Below are positions 39,776-53,087 of a stretch of DNA of 64,000 nucleotides, one piece after another. Within the stretch, counting starts at the first letter, position 1; every line of letters begins with the position of its first letter. Source of the DNA: Xylocopa sonorina. Taxonomy: Eukaryota; Arthropoda; Insecta; Hymenoptera; Apidae. The stretch covers positions 163,454 to 227,453 of the forward strand of contig NW_027490459.1 in the NCBI RefSeq assembly GCF_050948175.1, given 5' to 3'. The position numbers were made by a program, and so were the translations under genes. The notes below the pieces were generated by a model. That model was not told the origin of the DNA. It saw nothing but the letters and a program-made list of their open reading frames with translations, and searched no databases.

Positions 39776-42260
39776 CATTCCTCGTCTACACTTCAAATGA
39801 ATGCAAATGCGACACTTCCTTGCAAGGAAATAGCGTTTGCAGATGTCTACGTATCGAAGCAATAGAGATCAAATGCTTCTTAAATCGAGATATTGCATCT
39901 CATTTCTATTTTTCATGGTAAGATATAATATGATTTGCGAAGTGTTATGTATTCCTCGTCTACACTCCAAATGATTGTGAATGCGACACTTCCTTGCAAA
40001 GAAATAGCGTTTGCAGATGTCTACGTATCGTAGCAATAGATTCCTAATGCTTCTTAAAACGCGATATCGCATCTCATTTCTATGTTTCATGGTAAGATAT
40101 AATATGATTTGCGAAGTGTTATGTATTCCTCGTCTACACTTCAAATGAATGTAAATGCGACACTTCCTTGCAAAGAAATAGCGTTTGCAGATGTCTACGT
40201 ATCGTAGCAATAGATTCCTAATGCTTCTTAAAACGCGATATCGCATCTCATTTCTATGTTTCATGGTAAGATATAACATGATTTGCGAAGTGTTATGTAT
40301 TCCTCGTCTACACTTCAAATGAATGTGAGTGCGATACTTCCTCGCTAGGAAATAGCGTTTGCAGATGTCCACGTATCGTAGCAATAGCTTTCTAATGCTT
40401 CTTAAAACGCGATATGGCATCTCATTTCTATGTTTCATGGTAAGATATAATATGATTTGCGATGTGTCATGTATTCCTCGTCTACACTTCAAATGAATGT
40501 AAATGCGACACTTCCTTGCAAGCAAATAGCGTTTGCTGATGTCTACGTATCGAAGCAATAGAGTTCTTATGATTCTTAAAACGCGATATCGCATCTCATT
40601 TCTATGTTTCATGGTAAGATATAATATTCATTGCGAAGTGTTATGCATTCCTCGTCTACGACTCAAATGAATGTAAATGCGACACTTCCATGCAAGGAAA
40701 TAGCGTTTGCAGATGTCTACGTATCGTAGCAATAGATTCCTAATGCTTCTTAAAACGCGATATCGCATCTCATTTCTATGTTTCATGGTAAGATATAACA
40801 TGATTTGCGAAGTGTTATGTATTCCTCGTCTACACTTCAAATGAATGTGAGTGCGATACTTCCTCGCTAGGAAATAGCGTTTGCTGATGTCTACGTATCG
40901 TAGCAATAGCTTTCTAATGCTTCTTAAAACCCGATATGGCATCTCATTTCTATGTTTCATGGTAAGATATAACATGATTTACGAAGTGTTATGTATTCCT
41001 CGTCTACACTTCAAATGAATGTGAGTGCGATACTTCCTCGCTAGGAAATAGCTTTTGCAGATGTCTACGTATCGTAGCAATAGCTTTCTAATGCTTCTTA
41101 AAACGCGATATGGCATCTCATTTCTATGCTTCATGGTAAGATATAATATGATTTGCGAAGTGTCATGTGTTCCTCGTCTACACTTCAAATGAACGTAAAT
41201 GTGACACTTCCTTGCTAGGAAATAGCGTTTGCAGATGTCTAGGTATCATAGCAATAGAGTTCAAATGCTTCCTGAAAGGAGATATTGCATCTCATATATA
41301 TGATTCATGATAAGATATAATATTCATTGCGAAGTGTTATGCATTCCTCGTATACGATTCAAATGAATGCAAATGCGATACTTCCTTGCAAGGAAATAGC
41401 GTTTGCAGATGTCTACGTATCGAAGCAATAGAGATCAGATGCCTCTTAAATCGAGATATTGCATCTCATTTCTATGTTTCATGGTAAGATATAATATGAT
41501 TTGCGAAGTGTTATGTATTCCTCGTCTACACTTGAAGTGAATGTAAATGCGACACTTCCTAGCAAGGAAATAGCGTTTGCAGATGTCTACGTATCGAAGC
41601 AATAGAGTTCAAATGCTTCTTAAAACGAGATATTGCATCTCATATCTATGTTTCATGATAAGATATAATATTCATTGCGAAGTGTTATGCATTCCTCGTC
41701 TACGATTCAAATGAATGTAAATGCGACACTTCCTTGCAAGGAAATAGCGTTTACAGATGTCTACCTATCGTAGCAATAGAGTTCTAATGCTTCTTAAAAC
41801 GCGATATCGCATCTCATTTCTATGTTTCATGGTAAGATATAATATGATTTGCGAAGTGTTATGTATTCCTCGTCTACACTTCAAATGAATGTAAATGCGA
41901 CACTTCCTTGCAAAGAAATAGCGTTTGCAGATGTCTACGTATCGTAGCAATAGATTCCTAATGCATCTTAAAACGCGATATCGCATCTCATTTCTATGTT
42001 TCATGGAAAGATATAACATGATTTGCGAAGTGTTATGTATTCCTCGTCTACACTTCAAATGAATGTGAGTGCGATACTTCCTCGCTAGGAAATAGCGTTT
42101 GCTGATGTCTACGTATCGTAGCAATAGCTTTCTAATGCTTCTTAAAACGCGATATGGCATCTCATTTCTATGTTTCATGGTAAGATATAATATGATTTGC
42201 GAAGTGTCATGTATTCCTCGTCTACACTTCAAATGAATGTAAATGCGACACTTCCTTGCT
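39776..42260. repeat. Third copy of the 15.3-17.5 kb order, with one extra monomer
   Basis: Bases 39869-40612 match 15337-16080 at 141 monomers, and 40979-42232 match 16273-17526 at 142 monomers, both less the 2-bp deletion. One monomer was therefore added near 40.65-40.98 kb. Marks present are gatgtccacg, tctacgactc, atttacgaag, gatcagatgcc, atgcatctta and tttgctgatg. No gene is seen. Confidence 0.87.
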
Positions 42261-44450
42261 AGGAAATAGCGTTTGCAGATGTCTAGGTATCATAGCAATA
42301 GAGTTCAAATGCTTCTTGAAACGAGATATTGCAACTCATATCTATGATTCATGATAAGATATAATATTCATTGCGAAGTGTTATGCATTCCTCGTATACG
42401 ATTCAAATGAATGCAAATGTGACACTTCCTTGCAAGGAAATAGCGTTTGCAGATGTCTACCTATCGTAGCAATAGAGTTCTAATGCTTCTTAATACGCGA
42501 TGTCGCATCTCATTTCTATGTTTCATGATAAGATATAATATTCATTGCGACGTGTTATGCATTCCTCGTGTACGATTCAAATGATTGTAAATACGACACT
42601 ACCTTGCAAGGAAATAGCGTTTGCAGATGTCTAGGTATCGTAGCAATAGAGTTCTAATGCTTCTTAAAACGCGATATCGCATCTCATTTCTATGTTTCAT
42701 GGTAAGATATAATATGATTTGCGAAGTGTTATGTATTCCTCGTCTACACTTCAAATGAATGTAAATGCGACACTTCCTTGCAAAGAAATAGCGTTTGCAG
42801 ATGTCTACGTATCGTAGCAATAGATTCCTAATGCTTCTTAAAACGCGATATCGCATCTCATTTCTATGTTTCATGGTAAGATATAACATGATTTGCGAAG
42901 TGTTATGTATTCCTCGTCTACACTTCAAATGAATGTGAGTGCGATACTTCCTCGCTAGGAAATAGCGTTTGCAGATGTCTACGTATCGTAGCAATAGCTT
43001 TCTAATGCTTCTTAAAACGCGATATGGCATCTCATTTCTATGTTTCATGGTAAGATATAATATGATTTGCGAAGTGTTATGTATTCCTCGTCTACACTTC
43101 AAGTGAATGTAAATGCGACACTCCTTAGCAAGGAAATAGCGTTTGCAGATGTCTACGTATCGAAGCAATAGAGTTCAAATGCTTCTTAAAACGAGATATT
43201 GCATCTCATATCTATGTTTCATGATAAGATATAATATTCATTGCGAAGTGTTATGCATTCCTCGTCTACGATTCAAATGAATGTAAATGCGTCTCTTCCT
43301 TGCAAGGAAATAGCGTATACAGATGTCTACCTATCGTAGCAATAGAGTTCTAATGCTTCTTAAAACGCGATATCGCATCTCATTTCTATGTTTCATGGTA
43401 AGGTATAACATGATTTGCGAAGTGTTATGTATTCCTCGTCTACACTTCAAATGAATGTGAATGCGATACTTCCTCGCTAGGAAATAGCGTTTGCAGATGT
43501 CTACGTATCGTAGCAATAGCTTTCTAATGCTTCTTAAAACGCGATATCGCATCTCATTTCTATGTTTCATGGTAATATATAATATGATTTGCGAAGTGTT
43601 ATGTATTCCTCGTCTACACTTCAAATGAATGTAAATGCGACACTTCCTTGCTAGGAAATAGTGTCTGCAGATGTCTAGGTATCGTATCAATAGATTTCTA
43701 ATGCTTCTTAAAACGCGATATGGCATCTCATTTCTATGTTTCATGGTAAGATATAATATGACTTGCGAAGTGTTATGTATTCCTCGTCTGCACTTCAAAT
43801 GAATGTAAATGCGACACTTCCTTGCAAGCAAATAGCGTTTGCAGATGTCTACGTATCGTAGCAATGGAGTTCTTATGATTCTTAAAACGCGATATCGCAT
43901 CTCAATTCTATGTTTCATGGTAAGATATAATATGATTTGCGAAGTGTTATGTATTCCTCGTCTACACTTCAAATGAATGTAAATGCGACACTTCCTTGCA
44001 AGGAAATAGCGTTTGCAGATGTCTACGTGTCGAAGCAATAGAGTTCTTATGATTCTTAAAGCGCGATATCGCATCTCATTTCTATGTTTCATGGTAAGAT
44101 ATAATATGATTTGCGAAGTGATATGTACTCCTCGTCTACACTTCAAATTAATGTAAATGCGACACTTCCTTGAAAGGAAATAGCGTTTGCAGATGTCTAT
44201 GTATCGTAGCGATAGAGGTCTGATGCTTCTCAAAACACAATATCGCATCTCATTTCTATGTTTCATGGTAAGATATAATATGATTAGTGAAGTGTCATGT
44301 ATTCCTCGTCTACGCTTCAAATGAATGTAAATGCGACACTTCCTTGCAAGGAAATAGCGTTTGCAGATGTCTACGTATCGAAGCAATAGAGTTCAAATGC
44401 TTCTTAAAACGAGATATTGCTTTTCATATCTATGTTTCATGATAGGATAT
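42261..44450. repeat. Recurrent monomer run with the gaggtctgat class
   Basis: Bases 43331-44386 are the 19669-20724 run again. The part before it carries gcaactcat, ttaatacgcgatgtcgc and gacactccttagc. The gaggtctgat mark is at 44215, and a cgcttc variant is near 44313. Bases of about 42.27-44.14 kb are copied at about 45.40-47.27 kb. No gene is seen. Confidence 0.88.
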
Positions 44451-45430
44451 AATATTCATTGCGAAGTGTTATGCATTCCTCGTCTACGATTCAAATGAAA
44501 GTAAATGCCACACTTCCTTGCAAGGAAATTGCGATTGCAGATGTCTACGTATCGTAGCAATAGAGTTCCTATGATTCTTAAAACGCGATATCGCATCTCA
44601 TTTCTATGTTTCATAGTAAGATATAATATGATTTGCGAAGTGTTGTGTATTCCTCGTCTACACTTCAAATGAATGTGAGTGCGATACTTCCTCGCTAGGA
44701 AATAGCGTTTGCAGATGTCCACGTATCGTAGCAATAGCTTTCTAATGCTTCTTAAAACGCGATATGGCATCTCATTTCTATGTTTCATGGTAAGATATAA
44801 TATGATTTGCGATGTGTCATGTATTCCTCGTCTACACTTCAAATGAATGTAAATGCGACACTTCCTTGCAAGCAAATAGCGTTTGCAGATGTCTACGTAT
44901 CGAAGCAATAGAGTTCTTATGATTCTTAAAACGCGATATCGCATCTCATTTCTATGTTTCATGGTAAGATATAATATTCATTGCGAAGTGTTATGCATTC
45001 CTCGTCTACGACTCAAATGAATGTAAATGCGACACTTCCATGCAAGGAAATAGCGTTTGCAGATGTCTACGTATCGTAGCAATAGATTCCTAATGCTTCT
45101 TAAAACGCGATATCGCATCTCATTTCTATGTTTCATGGTAAGATATAACATGATTTACGAAGTGTTATGTATTCCTCGTCTACACTTCAAATGAATGTGA
45201 GTGCGATACTTCCTCGCTAGGAAATAGCTTTTGCAGATGTCTACGTATCGTAGCAATAGCTTTCTAATGCTTCTTAAAACGCGATATGGCATCTCTTTCC
45301 AAGGTTCATGGTAAGATATAATATGATTTGCGAAGTGTCATGTATTCCTCGTCTACACTTCAAATGAACGTAAATGCGACACTTCCTTGCTAGGAAATAG
45401 CGTTTGCAGATGTCTAGGTATCATAGCAAT
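44451..45430. repeat. Hybrid stretch ending in a rearrangement junction
   Basis: Monomers here follow the 15.8-16.4 kb order (gatgtccacg, tctacgactc, atttacgaag, agcttttgcag). Between about 45371 and 45430 they switch to the order seen at 42.24 kb (gcttcttgaa with gcaactcat). A damaged patch with a 1-bp deletion lies just before the switch. No gene is seen. Confidence 0.85.
45291..45305. other. 1-bp deletion with three clustered substitutions
   Basis: Where other monomers read atctcatttctatgtttcatgg, this one reads atctctttccaaggttcatgg. That is one deleted base and three substitutions within about 12 bases, a density not seen elsewhere in the window. Offsets across it drop by one base (3131 instead of 3132). 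Confidence 0.92.
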
Positions 45431-47280
45431 AGAGTTCAAATGCTTCTTGAAACGAGATATTGCAACTCATATCTATGATTCATGATAAGATATAATATTC
45501 ATTGCGAAGTGTTATGCATTCCTCGTATACGATTCAAATGAATGCAAATGTGACACTTCCTTGCAAGGAAATAGCGTTTGCAGATGTCTACCTATCGTAG
45601 CAATAGAGTTCTAATGCTTCTTAATACGCGATGTCGCATCTCATTTCTATGTTTCATGATAAGATATAATATTCATTGCGACGTGTTATGCATTCCTCGT
45701 GTACGATTCAAATGATTGTAAATACGACACTACCTTGCAAGGAAATAGCGTTTGCAGATGTCTAGGTATCGTAGCAATAGAGTTCTAATGCTTCTTAAAA
45801 CGCGATATCGCATCTCATTTCTATGTTTCATGGTAAGATATAATATGATTTGCGAAGTGTTATGTATTCCTCGTCTACACTTCAAATGAATGTAAATGCG
45901 ACACTTCCTTGCAAAGAAATAGCGTTTGCAGATGTCTACGTATCGTAGCAATAGATTCCTAATGCTTCTTAAAACGCGATATCGCATCTCATTTCTATGT
46001 TTCATGGTAAGATATAACATGATTTGCGAAGTGTTATGTATTCCTCGTCTACACTTCAAATGAATGTGAGTGCGATACTTCCTCGCTAGGAAATAGCGTT
46101 TGCAGATGTCTACGTATCGTAGCAATAGCTTTCTAATGCTTCTTAAAACGCGATATGGCATCTCATTTCTATGTTTCATGGTAAGATATAATATGATTTG
46201 CGAAGTGTTATGTATTCCTCGTCTACACTTCAAGTGAATGTAAATGCGACACTCCTTAGCAAGGAAATAGCGTTTGCAGATGTCTACGTATCGAAGCAAT
46301 AGAGTTCAAATCCTTCTTAAAACGAGATATTGCATCTCATATCTATGTTTCATGATAAGATATAATATTCATTGCGAAGTGTTATGCATTCCTCGTCTAC
46401 GATTCAAATGAATGTAAATGCGTCTCTTCCTTGCAAGGAAATAGCGTATACAGATGTCTACCTATCGTAGCAATAGAGTTCTAATGCTTCTTAAAACGCG
46501 ATATCGCATCTCATTTCTATGTTTCATGGTAAGGTATAACATGATTTGCGAAGTGTTATGTATTCCTCGTCTACACTTCAAATGAATGTGAATGCGATAC
46601 TTCCTCGCTAGGAAATAGCGTTTGCAGATGTCTACGTATCGTAGCAATAGCTTTCTAATGCTTCTTAAAACGCGATATCGCATCTCATTTCTATGTTTCA
46701 TGGTAATATATAATATGATTTGCGAAGTGTTATGTATTCCTCGTCTACACTTCAAATGAATGTAAATGCGACACTTCCTTGCTAGGAAATAGTGTCTGCA
46801 GATGTCTAGGTATCGTATCAATAGATTTCTAATGCTTCTTAAAACGCGATATGGCATCTCATTTCTATGTTTCATGGTAAGATATAATATGACTTGCGAA
46901 GTGTTATGTATTCCTCGTCTGCACTTCAAATGAATGTAAATGCGACACTTCCTTGCAAGCAAATAGCGTTTGCAGATGTCTACGTATCGTAGCAATGGAG
47001 TTCTTATGATTCTTAAAACGCGATATCGCATCTCAATTCTATGTTTCATGGTAAGATATAATATGATTTGCGAAGTGTTATGTATTCCTCGTCTACACTT
47101 CAAATGAATGTAAATGCGACACTTCCTTGCAAGGAAATAGCGTTTGCAGATATCTTACGTGTCGAAGCAATAGAGTTCTTATGATTCTTAAAGCGCGATA
47201 TCGCATCTCATTTCTATGTTTCATGGTAAGATATAATATGATTTGCGAAGTGATATGTACTCCTCGTCTACACTTCAAAT
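45431..47280. repeat. Copy of 42.3-44.1 kb, cut short
   Basis: It follows 42.30-44.15 kb at 18 monomers less one base. It carries gcaactcat, ttaatacgcgatgtcgc, gacactccttagc, aggtataaca and cgtatcaatag. It stops in register at 47280/47281, where cttcaaat continues as gaatgtgaat instead of taatgtaaat. No gene is seen. Confidence 0.9.
47155..47156. other. 1-bp insertion (extra T)
   Basis: The word gatatctacgtgtcg found at 48541 reads gatatcttacgtgtcg here. The register shifts by +1. It lies about 125 bases before the block junction at 47280/47281. Confidence 0.92.
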
Positions 47281-47655
47281 GAATGTGAATGCGATACTTC
47301 CTCGCTAGGAAATAGCGTTTGCAGATGTCTACGTATCGTAGCAATAGCTTTCTAATGCTTCTTAAAACGCGATATCGCATCTCATTTCTATGTTTCATGG
47401 TAATATATAATATGATTTGCGAAGTGTTATGTATTCCTCGTCTACACTTCAAATGAATGTAAATGCGACACTTCCTTGCTAGGAAATAGTGTCTGCAGAT
47501 GTCTAGGTATCGTATCAATAGATTTCTAATGCTTCTTAAAACGCGATATGGCATCTCATTTCTATGTTTCATGGTAAGATATAATATGATTTGCGAAGTG
47601 TTATGTATTCCTCGTCTACACTTCAAGTGAATGTAAATGCGGACACTCCTTAGCA
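47281..47655. repeat. Two-junction mosaic patch
   Basis: Bases 47281 to about 47570 repeat 46584-46870, four monomers back. The sequence then continues as the 46.19-46.30 kb monomers with acttcaagtg and acactccttagc. A 1-bp insertion lies at about 47642. The result is a short region built from two neighbouring pieces. Confidence 0.88.
47641..47642. other. 1-bp insertion (extra G)
   Basis: The word aaatgcgacactcc reads aaatgcggacactcc here. After this site the register is one base behind the ideal 174 grid, as seen in all later monomers to the end of the window. Confidence 0.92.
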
Positions 47656-50600
47656 AGGAAATAGCGTTTGCAGATGTCTACGTATCGAAGCAATAGAGTT
47701 CAAATCCTTCTTAAAACGAGATATTGCATCTCATATCTATGTTTCATGATAAGATATAATATTCATTGCGAAGTGTTATGCATTCCTCGTCTACGATTCA
47801 AATGAATGTAAATGCGTCTCTTCCTTGCAAGGAAATAGCGTATACAGATGTCTACCTATCGTAGCAATAGAGTTCTAATGCTTCTTAAAACGCGATATCG
47901 CATCTCATTTCTATGTTTCATGGTAATGTATAACATGATTTGCGAAGTGTTATGTATTCCTCGTCTACACTTCAAATGAATGTGAATGCGATACTTCCTC
48001 GCTAGGAAATAGCGTTTGCAGATGTCTACGTATCGTAGCAATAGCTTTCTAATGCTTCTTAAAACGCGATATCGCATCTCATTTCTATGTTTCATGGTAA
48101 AATATAATATGATTTGCGAAGTGTTATGTATTCCTCGTCTACACTTCAAATGAATGTAAATGCGACACTTCCTTGCTAGGAAATAGTGTCTGCAGATGTC
48201 TAGGTATCGTATCAATAGATTTCTAATGCTTCTTAAAACGCGATATGGCATCTCATTTCTATGTTTCATGGTAAGATATAATATGACTTGCGAAGTGTTA
48301 TGTATTCCTCGTCTGCACTTCAAATGAATGTAAATGCGACACTTCCTTGCAAGCAAATAGCGTTTGCAGATGTCTACGTATCGTAGCAATGGAGTTCTTA
48401 TGATTCTTAAAACGCGATATCGCATCTCAATTCTATGTTTCATGGTAAGATATAATATGATTTGCGAAGTGTTATGTATTCCTCGTCTACACTTCAAATG
48501 AATGTAAATGCGACACTTCCTTGCAAGGAAATAGCGTTTGCAGATATCTACGTGTCGAAGCAATAGAGTTCTTATGATTCCTAAAGCGCGATATCGCATC
48601 TCATTTCTATGTTTCATGGTAAGATATAATATGATTTGCGAAGTGATATGTACTCCTCGTCTACACTTCAAATTAATGTAAATGCGACACTTCCTTGAAA
48701 GGAAATAGCGTTTGCAGATGTCTATGTATCGTAGCGATAGAGGTCTGATGCTTCTCAAAACACAATATCGCATCTCATTTCTATGTTTCATGGTAAGATA
48801 TAATATGATTAGTGAAGTGTCATGTATTCCTCGTCTACGCTTCAAATGAATGTAAATGCGACACTTCCTTGCAAGGAAATTGCGATTGCAGATGTCTACG
48901 TATCGTAGCAATAGAGTTCCTATGATTCTTAAAACGCGATATCGCATCTCATTTCTATGTTTCATGGTAAGATATAATATGATTTGCGAAGTGTTGTGTA
49001 TTCCTCGTCTACACTTCATATGAATGTAAATGCGACTCTTCCTTGCAAGGAAATAGCGTATACAGATGTCTACCTATCGTAGCAATAGAGTTCTAATGCT
49101 TCTTAAAACGCGATATCGCATCTCATTTCTATGTTTCATGGTAAGGTATAACATGATTTGCGAAGTGTTATGTTTTCCTCGTCTACACTTCAAATGAATG
49201 TGAATGCGATACTTCCTCGCTAGGAAATAGCGTTTGCAGATGTCTACGTATCGTAGCAATAGCTTTCTAATGCTTCTTAAAACGCGATATCGCATCTCAT
49301 TTCTATGTTTCATGGTAAGATATAATATGATTTGCGAAGTGTTATGTATTCCTCGTCTACACTTCAAGTGAATGTAAATGCGACACTTCTTAGCAAGGAA
49401 ATAGCGTTTGCAGATGTCTACGTATCGAAGCAATAGAGTTCAAATGCTTCTTAAAACGAGATATTGCATCTCATATCTATGTTTCATGATAAGATATAAT
49501 ATTCATTGCGAAGTGTTATGCATTCCTCGTATACGATACAAATGAATGTGAATGCGATACTTCCTCGCTAGGAAATAGCGTTTGCAGATGTCTACGTATC
49601 GTAGCAGTAGTTTTCTAATGCTTCTTAAAACGCGATATCGCATCTCATTTCTATGTTTCATGGTAAGATATAATATGATTTGCGAAGTGTTATGTATTCC
49701 TCGTCTACACTTCAAGTGAATGTAAATGCGACACTTCTTAGCAAGGAAATAGCGTTTGCAGATGTCTACGTATCGAAGCAATAGAGTTCAAATGCTTCTT
49801 AAAACGAGATATTGCATCTCATATCTATGTTTCATGATAAGATATAATATTCATTGCGAAGTGTTATGCATTCCTCGTCTACGATTCAAATGAATGTAAA
49901 TGCGACTCTTCCTTCCAAGGAAATAGCGTTTACAGATGTCTAACTATCGTAGCAATAGAGTTCTAATGCTTCTTAAAACGCGATATGGCATCTCATTTCT
50001 ATGTTTCATGGTAAGATATAATATGACTTGCGAAGTGTTATGTATTCCTCGTCTGCACTTCAAATGAATGTAAATGCGACACTTCCTTGCAAGGAAATAG
50101 CGTTTGCAGATGTCTACGTATCGTAGCAATGGAGTTCTTATGATTCTTAAAGCGCGATATCGCATCTCATTTCTATGTTTCATGGTAAGATATAATATGA
50201 TTTGCGAAGTGATATGTACTCCTCGTCAACACTTCAAATTAATGTAAATGCGACACTTCCTTGAAAGGAAATAGCGTTTGCAGATGTCTATGTATCGTAG
50301 CGATAGAGGTCTGATGCTTCTCAAAACACAATATCGCATCTCATTTCTATGTTTCATGGTAAGATATAATATGATTAGTGAAGTGTCATCTATTCCTCGT
50401 CTACACTTCAAATGAATGTAAATGCGACACTTCCTTGCAAGGAAATAGCGTTTGCAGATGTCTACGTATCGAAGCAATAGAGTTCAAATGATTCTTAAAA
50501 CGAGATATTGCTTTTCATATCTATGTTTCATGATAGGATATAATATTCATTGCGAAGTGTTATGCATTCCTCGTCCACGATTCAAATGAAAGTAAATGCC

Positions 50601-50999
50601 ACACTTCCTTGCAAGGAAATTGCGATTGCAGATGTCTACGTATCGTAGCAATAGAGTTCCTATGATTCTTAAAACGCGATATCGCATCTCATTTCTATGT
50701 TTCATGGTAAGATATAATATGATTTGCGAAATGTTGTGTATTCCTCGTCTGCACTTCATATGAATGTAAATGCGACACTTCCTTGCAAAGAAATAGCGTT
50801 TGCAGATGTCTACGTATCTTAGCAACAGATTTCTGATGCTTCTTAAAACGCGATATCGCATCGCATTTCTGTGTTTCATGGAAAGATATAATATGATTTG
50901 CGAAGTGTCATGTATTCCTCGTCTACACTTCAAATGAATGTAAATGCGATACTTCCTTGCTAGGAAATAGCGTCTGCAGATGTCTAGGTATCGTAGCAA
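47656..50999. repeat. Last pass of the long higher-order order
   Basis: Bases 47856-49019 are the fifth copy of the 19669-20724 run, with gaggtctgat at 48740. Bases 49503-50999 follow 30188-31792 at 111 and then 110 monomers, so one monomer is missing near 50.1 kb. A further gaggtctgat mark is at 50306. No gene is seen. Confidence 0.87.
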
Positions 51000-51859
51000 T
51001 AGAGTTCAAATGCTTCTTAAAACGAGATATTGCATCTCATATCTATGTTTCATGATAAGATATAATATTCATAGCGAAGTGTTATGCATTCCTCGTATAC
51101 GATTCAAATGAATGTAAATGCGACACTTCCTTGCAAGGAAATAGCGTTTGCAGATGTCTACGTGTCGAAGCAATAGAGTTCAAATGCTTGTTAAAACGAG
51201 ATATTGCATCTCATATCTATGTTTTATGATAAGATATAATATTCATGTGGAAGTGTTATGCATTCCTCGTCTACGATTCAAATGAATGTAAATGCGACAC
51301 TTCCTTGCAAGGAAATAGCGTTTGCAGATGTCTACGTATCGTAGCAGTAGAGTTTTTATGATTCTTAAAACGCGAAATCGCATCCCATTTCTATGTTTCA
51401 TGGTAAGATGTAATATGATTTGCGAAGTGTTATGTATTCCTCGTCTACACTTCAAATGAATGTGAATGCCACACTTCCTAGCTAGGAAATAGCGTTTGCA
51501 GATGTCTGCGTATCGTAGCAATAGAGTACTTATGATTCTTAAAACGCGATATCGCATCTCATTTCTATGTTTCATGGTAATATATAATATGATTTGCGAA
51601 GTGTCATGTATTCCTCGTCTACACTTCAAATGAATGTAAATGCGACACTTCCTTGCCAGGAAATAGCGTCTGCAGATGTCTAGGTATCGTAGCAATAGAG
51701 TTCAAATGCTTCTTGAAACGAGATATTGCATCTCATATCTATGATTCATGATAAGATATAATATTCATTGCGAAGTGTTATGCATTCCTCTTATACGATT
51801 CAAATGAATGCAAATGCGACACTTCCTTGCAAGGAAATAGCGTTTGCAGATGTCTACGT
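51000..51859. repeat. 4-monomer higher-order unit (696 bp), copy 1
   Basis: Bases 51116-51859 match 51812-52555 with no mismatch found. Marks are tgcttgttaaaacg, gttttatgataag, catgtggaag, gcgaaatcgc, gatgtctgcg, agagtacttat and cctcttatacg. The stop-bearing monomer before it, near 50547, already keeps the 696-bp spacing. Confidence 0.92.
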
Positions 51860-53087
51860 GTCGAAGCAATAGAGTTCAAATGCTTGTTAAAACGAGATAT
51901 TGCATCTCATATCTATGTTTTATGATAAGATATAATATTCATGTGGAAGTGTTATGCATTCCTCGTCTACGATTCAAATGAATGTAAATGCGACACTTCC
52001 TTGCAAGGAAATAGCGTTTGCAGATGTCTACGTATCGTAGCAGTAGAGTTTTTATGATTCTTAAAACGCGAAATCGCATCCCATTTCTATGTTTCATGGT
52101 AAGATGTAATATGATTTGCGAAGTGTTATGTATTCCTCGTCTACACTTCAAATGAATGTGAATGCCACACTTCCTAGCTAGGAAATAGCGTTTGCAGATG
52201 TCTGCGTATCGTAGCAATAGAGTACTTATGATTCTTAAAACGCGATATCGCATCTCATTTCTATGTTTCATGGTAATATATAATATGATTTGCGAAGTGT
52301 CATGTATTCCTCGTCTACACTTCAAATGAATGTAAATGCGACACTTCCTTGCCAGGAAATAGCGTCTGCAGATGTCTAGGTATCGTAGCAATAGAGTTCA
52401 AATGCTTCTTGAAACGAGATATTGCATCTCATATCTATGATTCATGATAAGATATAATATTCATTGCGAAGTGTTATGCATTCCTCTTATACGATTCAAA
52501 TGAATGCAAATGCGACACTTCCTTGCAAGGAAATAGCGTTTGCAGATGTCTACGTATCGAAGCAATAGAGTTCAAATGCTTGTTAAAACGAGATATTGCA
52601 TCTCATATCTATGTTTTATGATAAGATATAGTATTCATTTGGAAGTGTTATGTATTCCTCGTCTACACTTCATATGAATGTAAATGCGACACTTCCTTGC
52701 AAGGAAATAGCGTTTGCAGATGTCTACGTATCGTAGCAATAGAGTTTTTATGATTCTTAAAGCGCGATATCGCATCTCATTTCTATGATTCATGGTAAGA
52801 TATAATATGATTTGCGAAGTGTTATGTATTCCTCGTCTACACTTCAAATGAATGTGAATGCCACACTTCCTCGCTAGGAAATAGCGTTTGCAGATATCTA
52901 CGTATCGTAGCAATGGAGTTCTTATGATCCTTAAAACGCCATATCGCATCTCATTTCTATGTTTCATGGTAGGATATAATATGATTTGCGAAGTGTTATG
53001 TATTCCTCGTCTACACTTCATATGAATGTAAATGCGACACTTCCTTGCAAGGAAATAGCGTTTGCAGATGTCTACGTATCGAAGCAA
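51860..53087. repeat. 4-monomer unit, copy 2 and a diverged copy 3
   Basis: The exact copy ends at 52556 (gtatcg against gtgtcg). The next 696 bases keep the spacing but are diverged, with catttggaag and several tcatatgaatg monomers. The same register continues to 53331. Confidence 0.88.

Noticed and set aside
45291..45305. Mobile element insertion or target-site scar at the damaged patch
   Set aside because: Only one base is missing and a few are substituted. There is no inserted sequence or flanking duplication.
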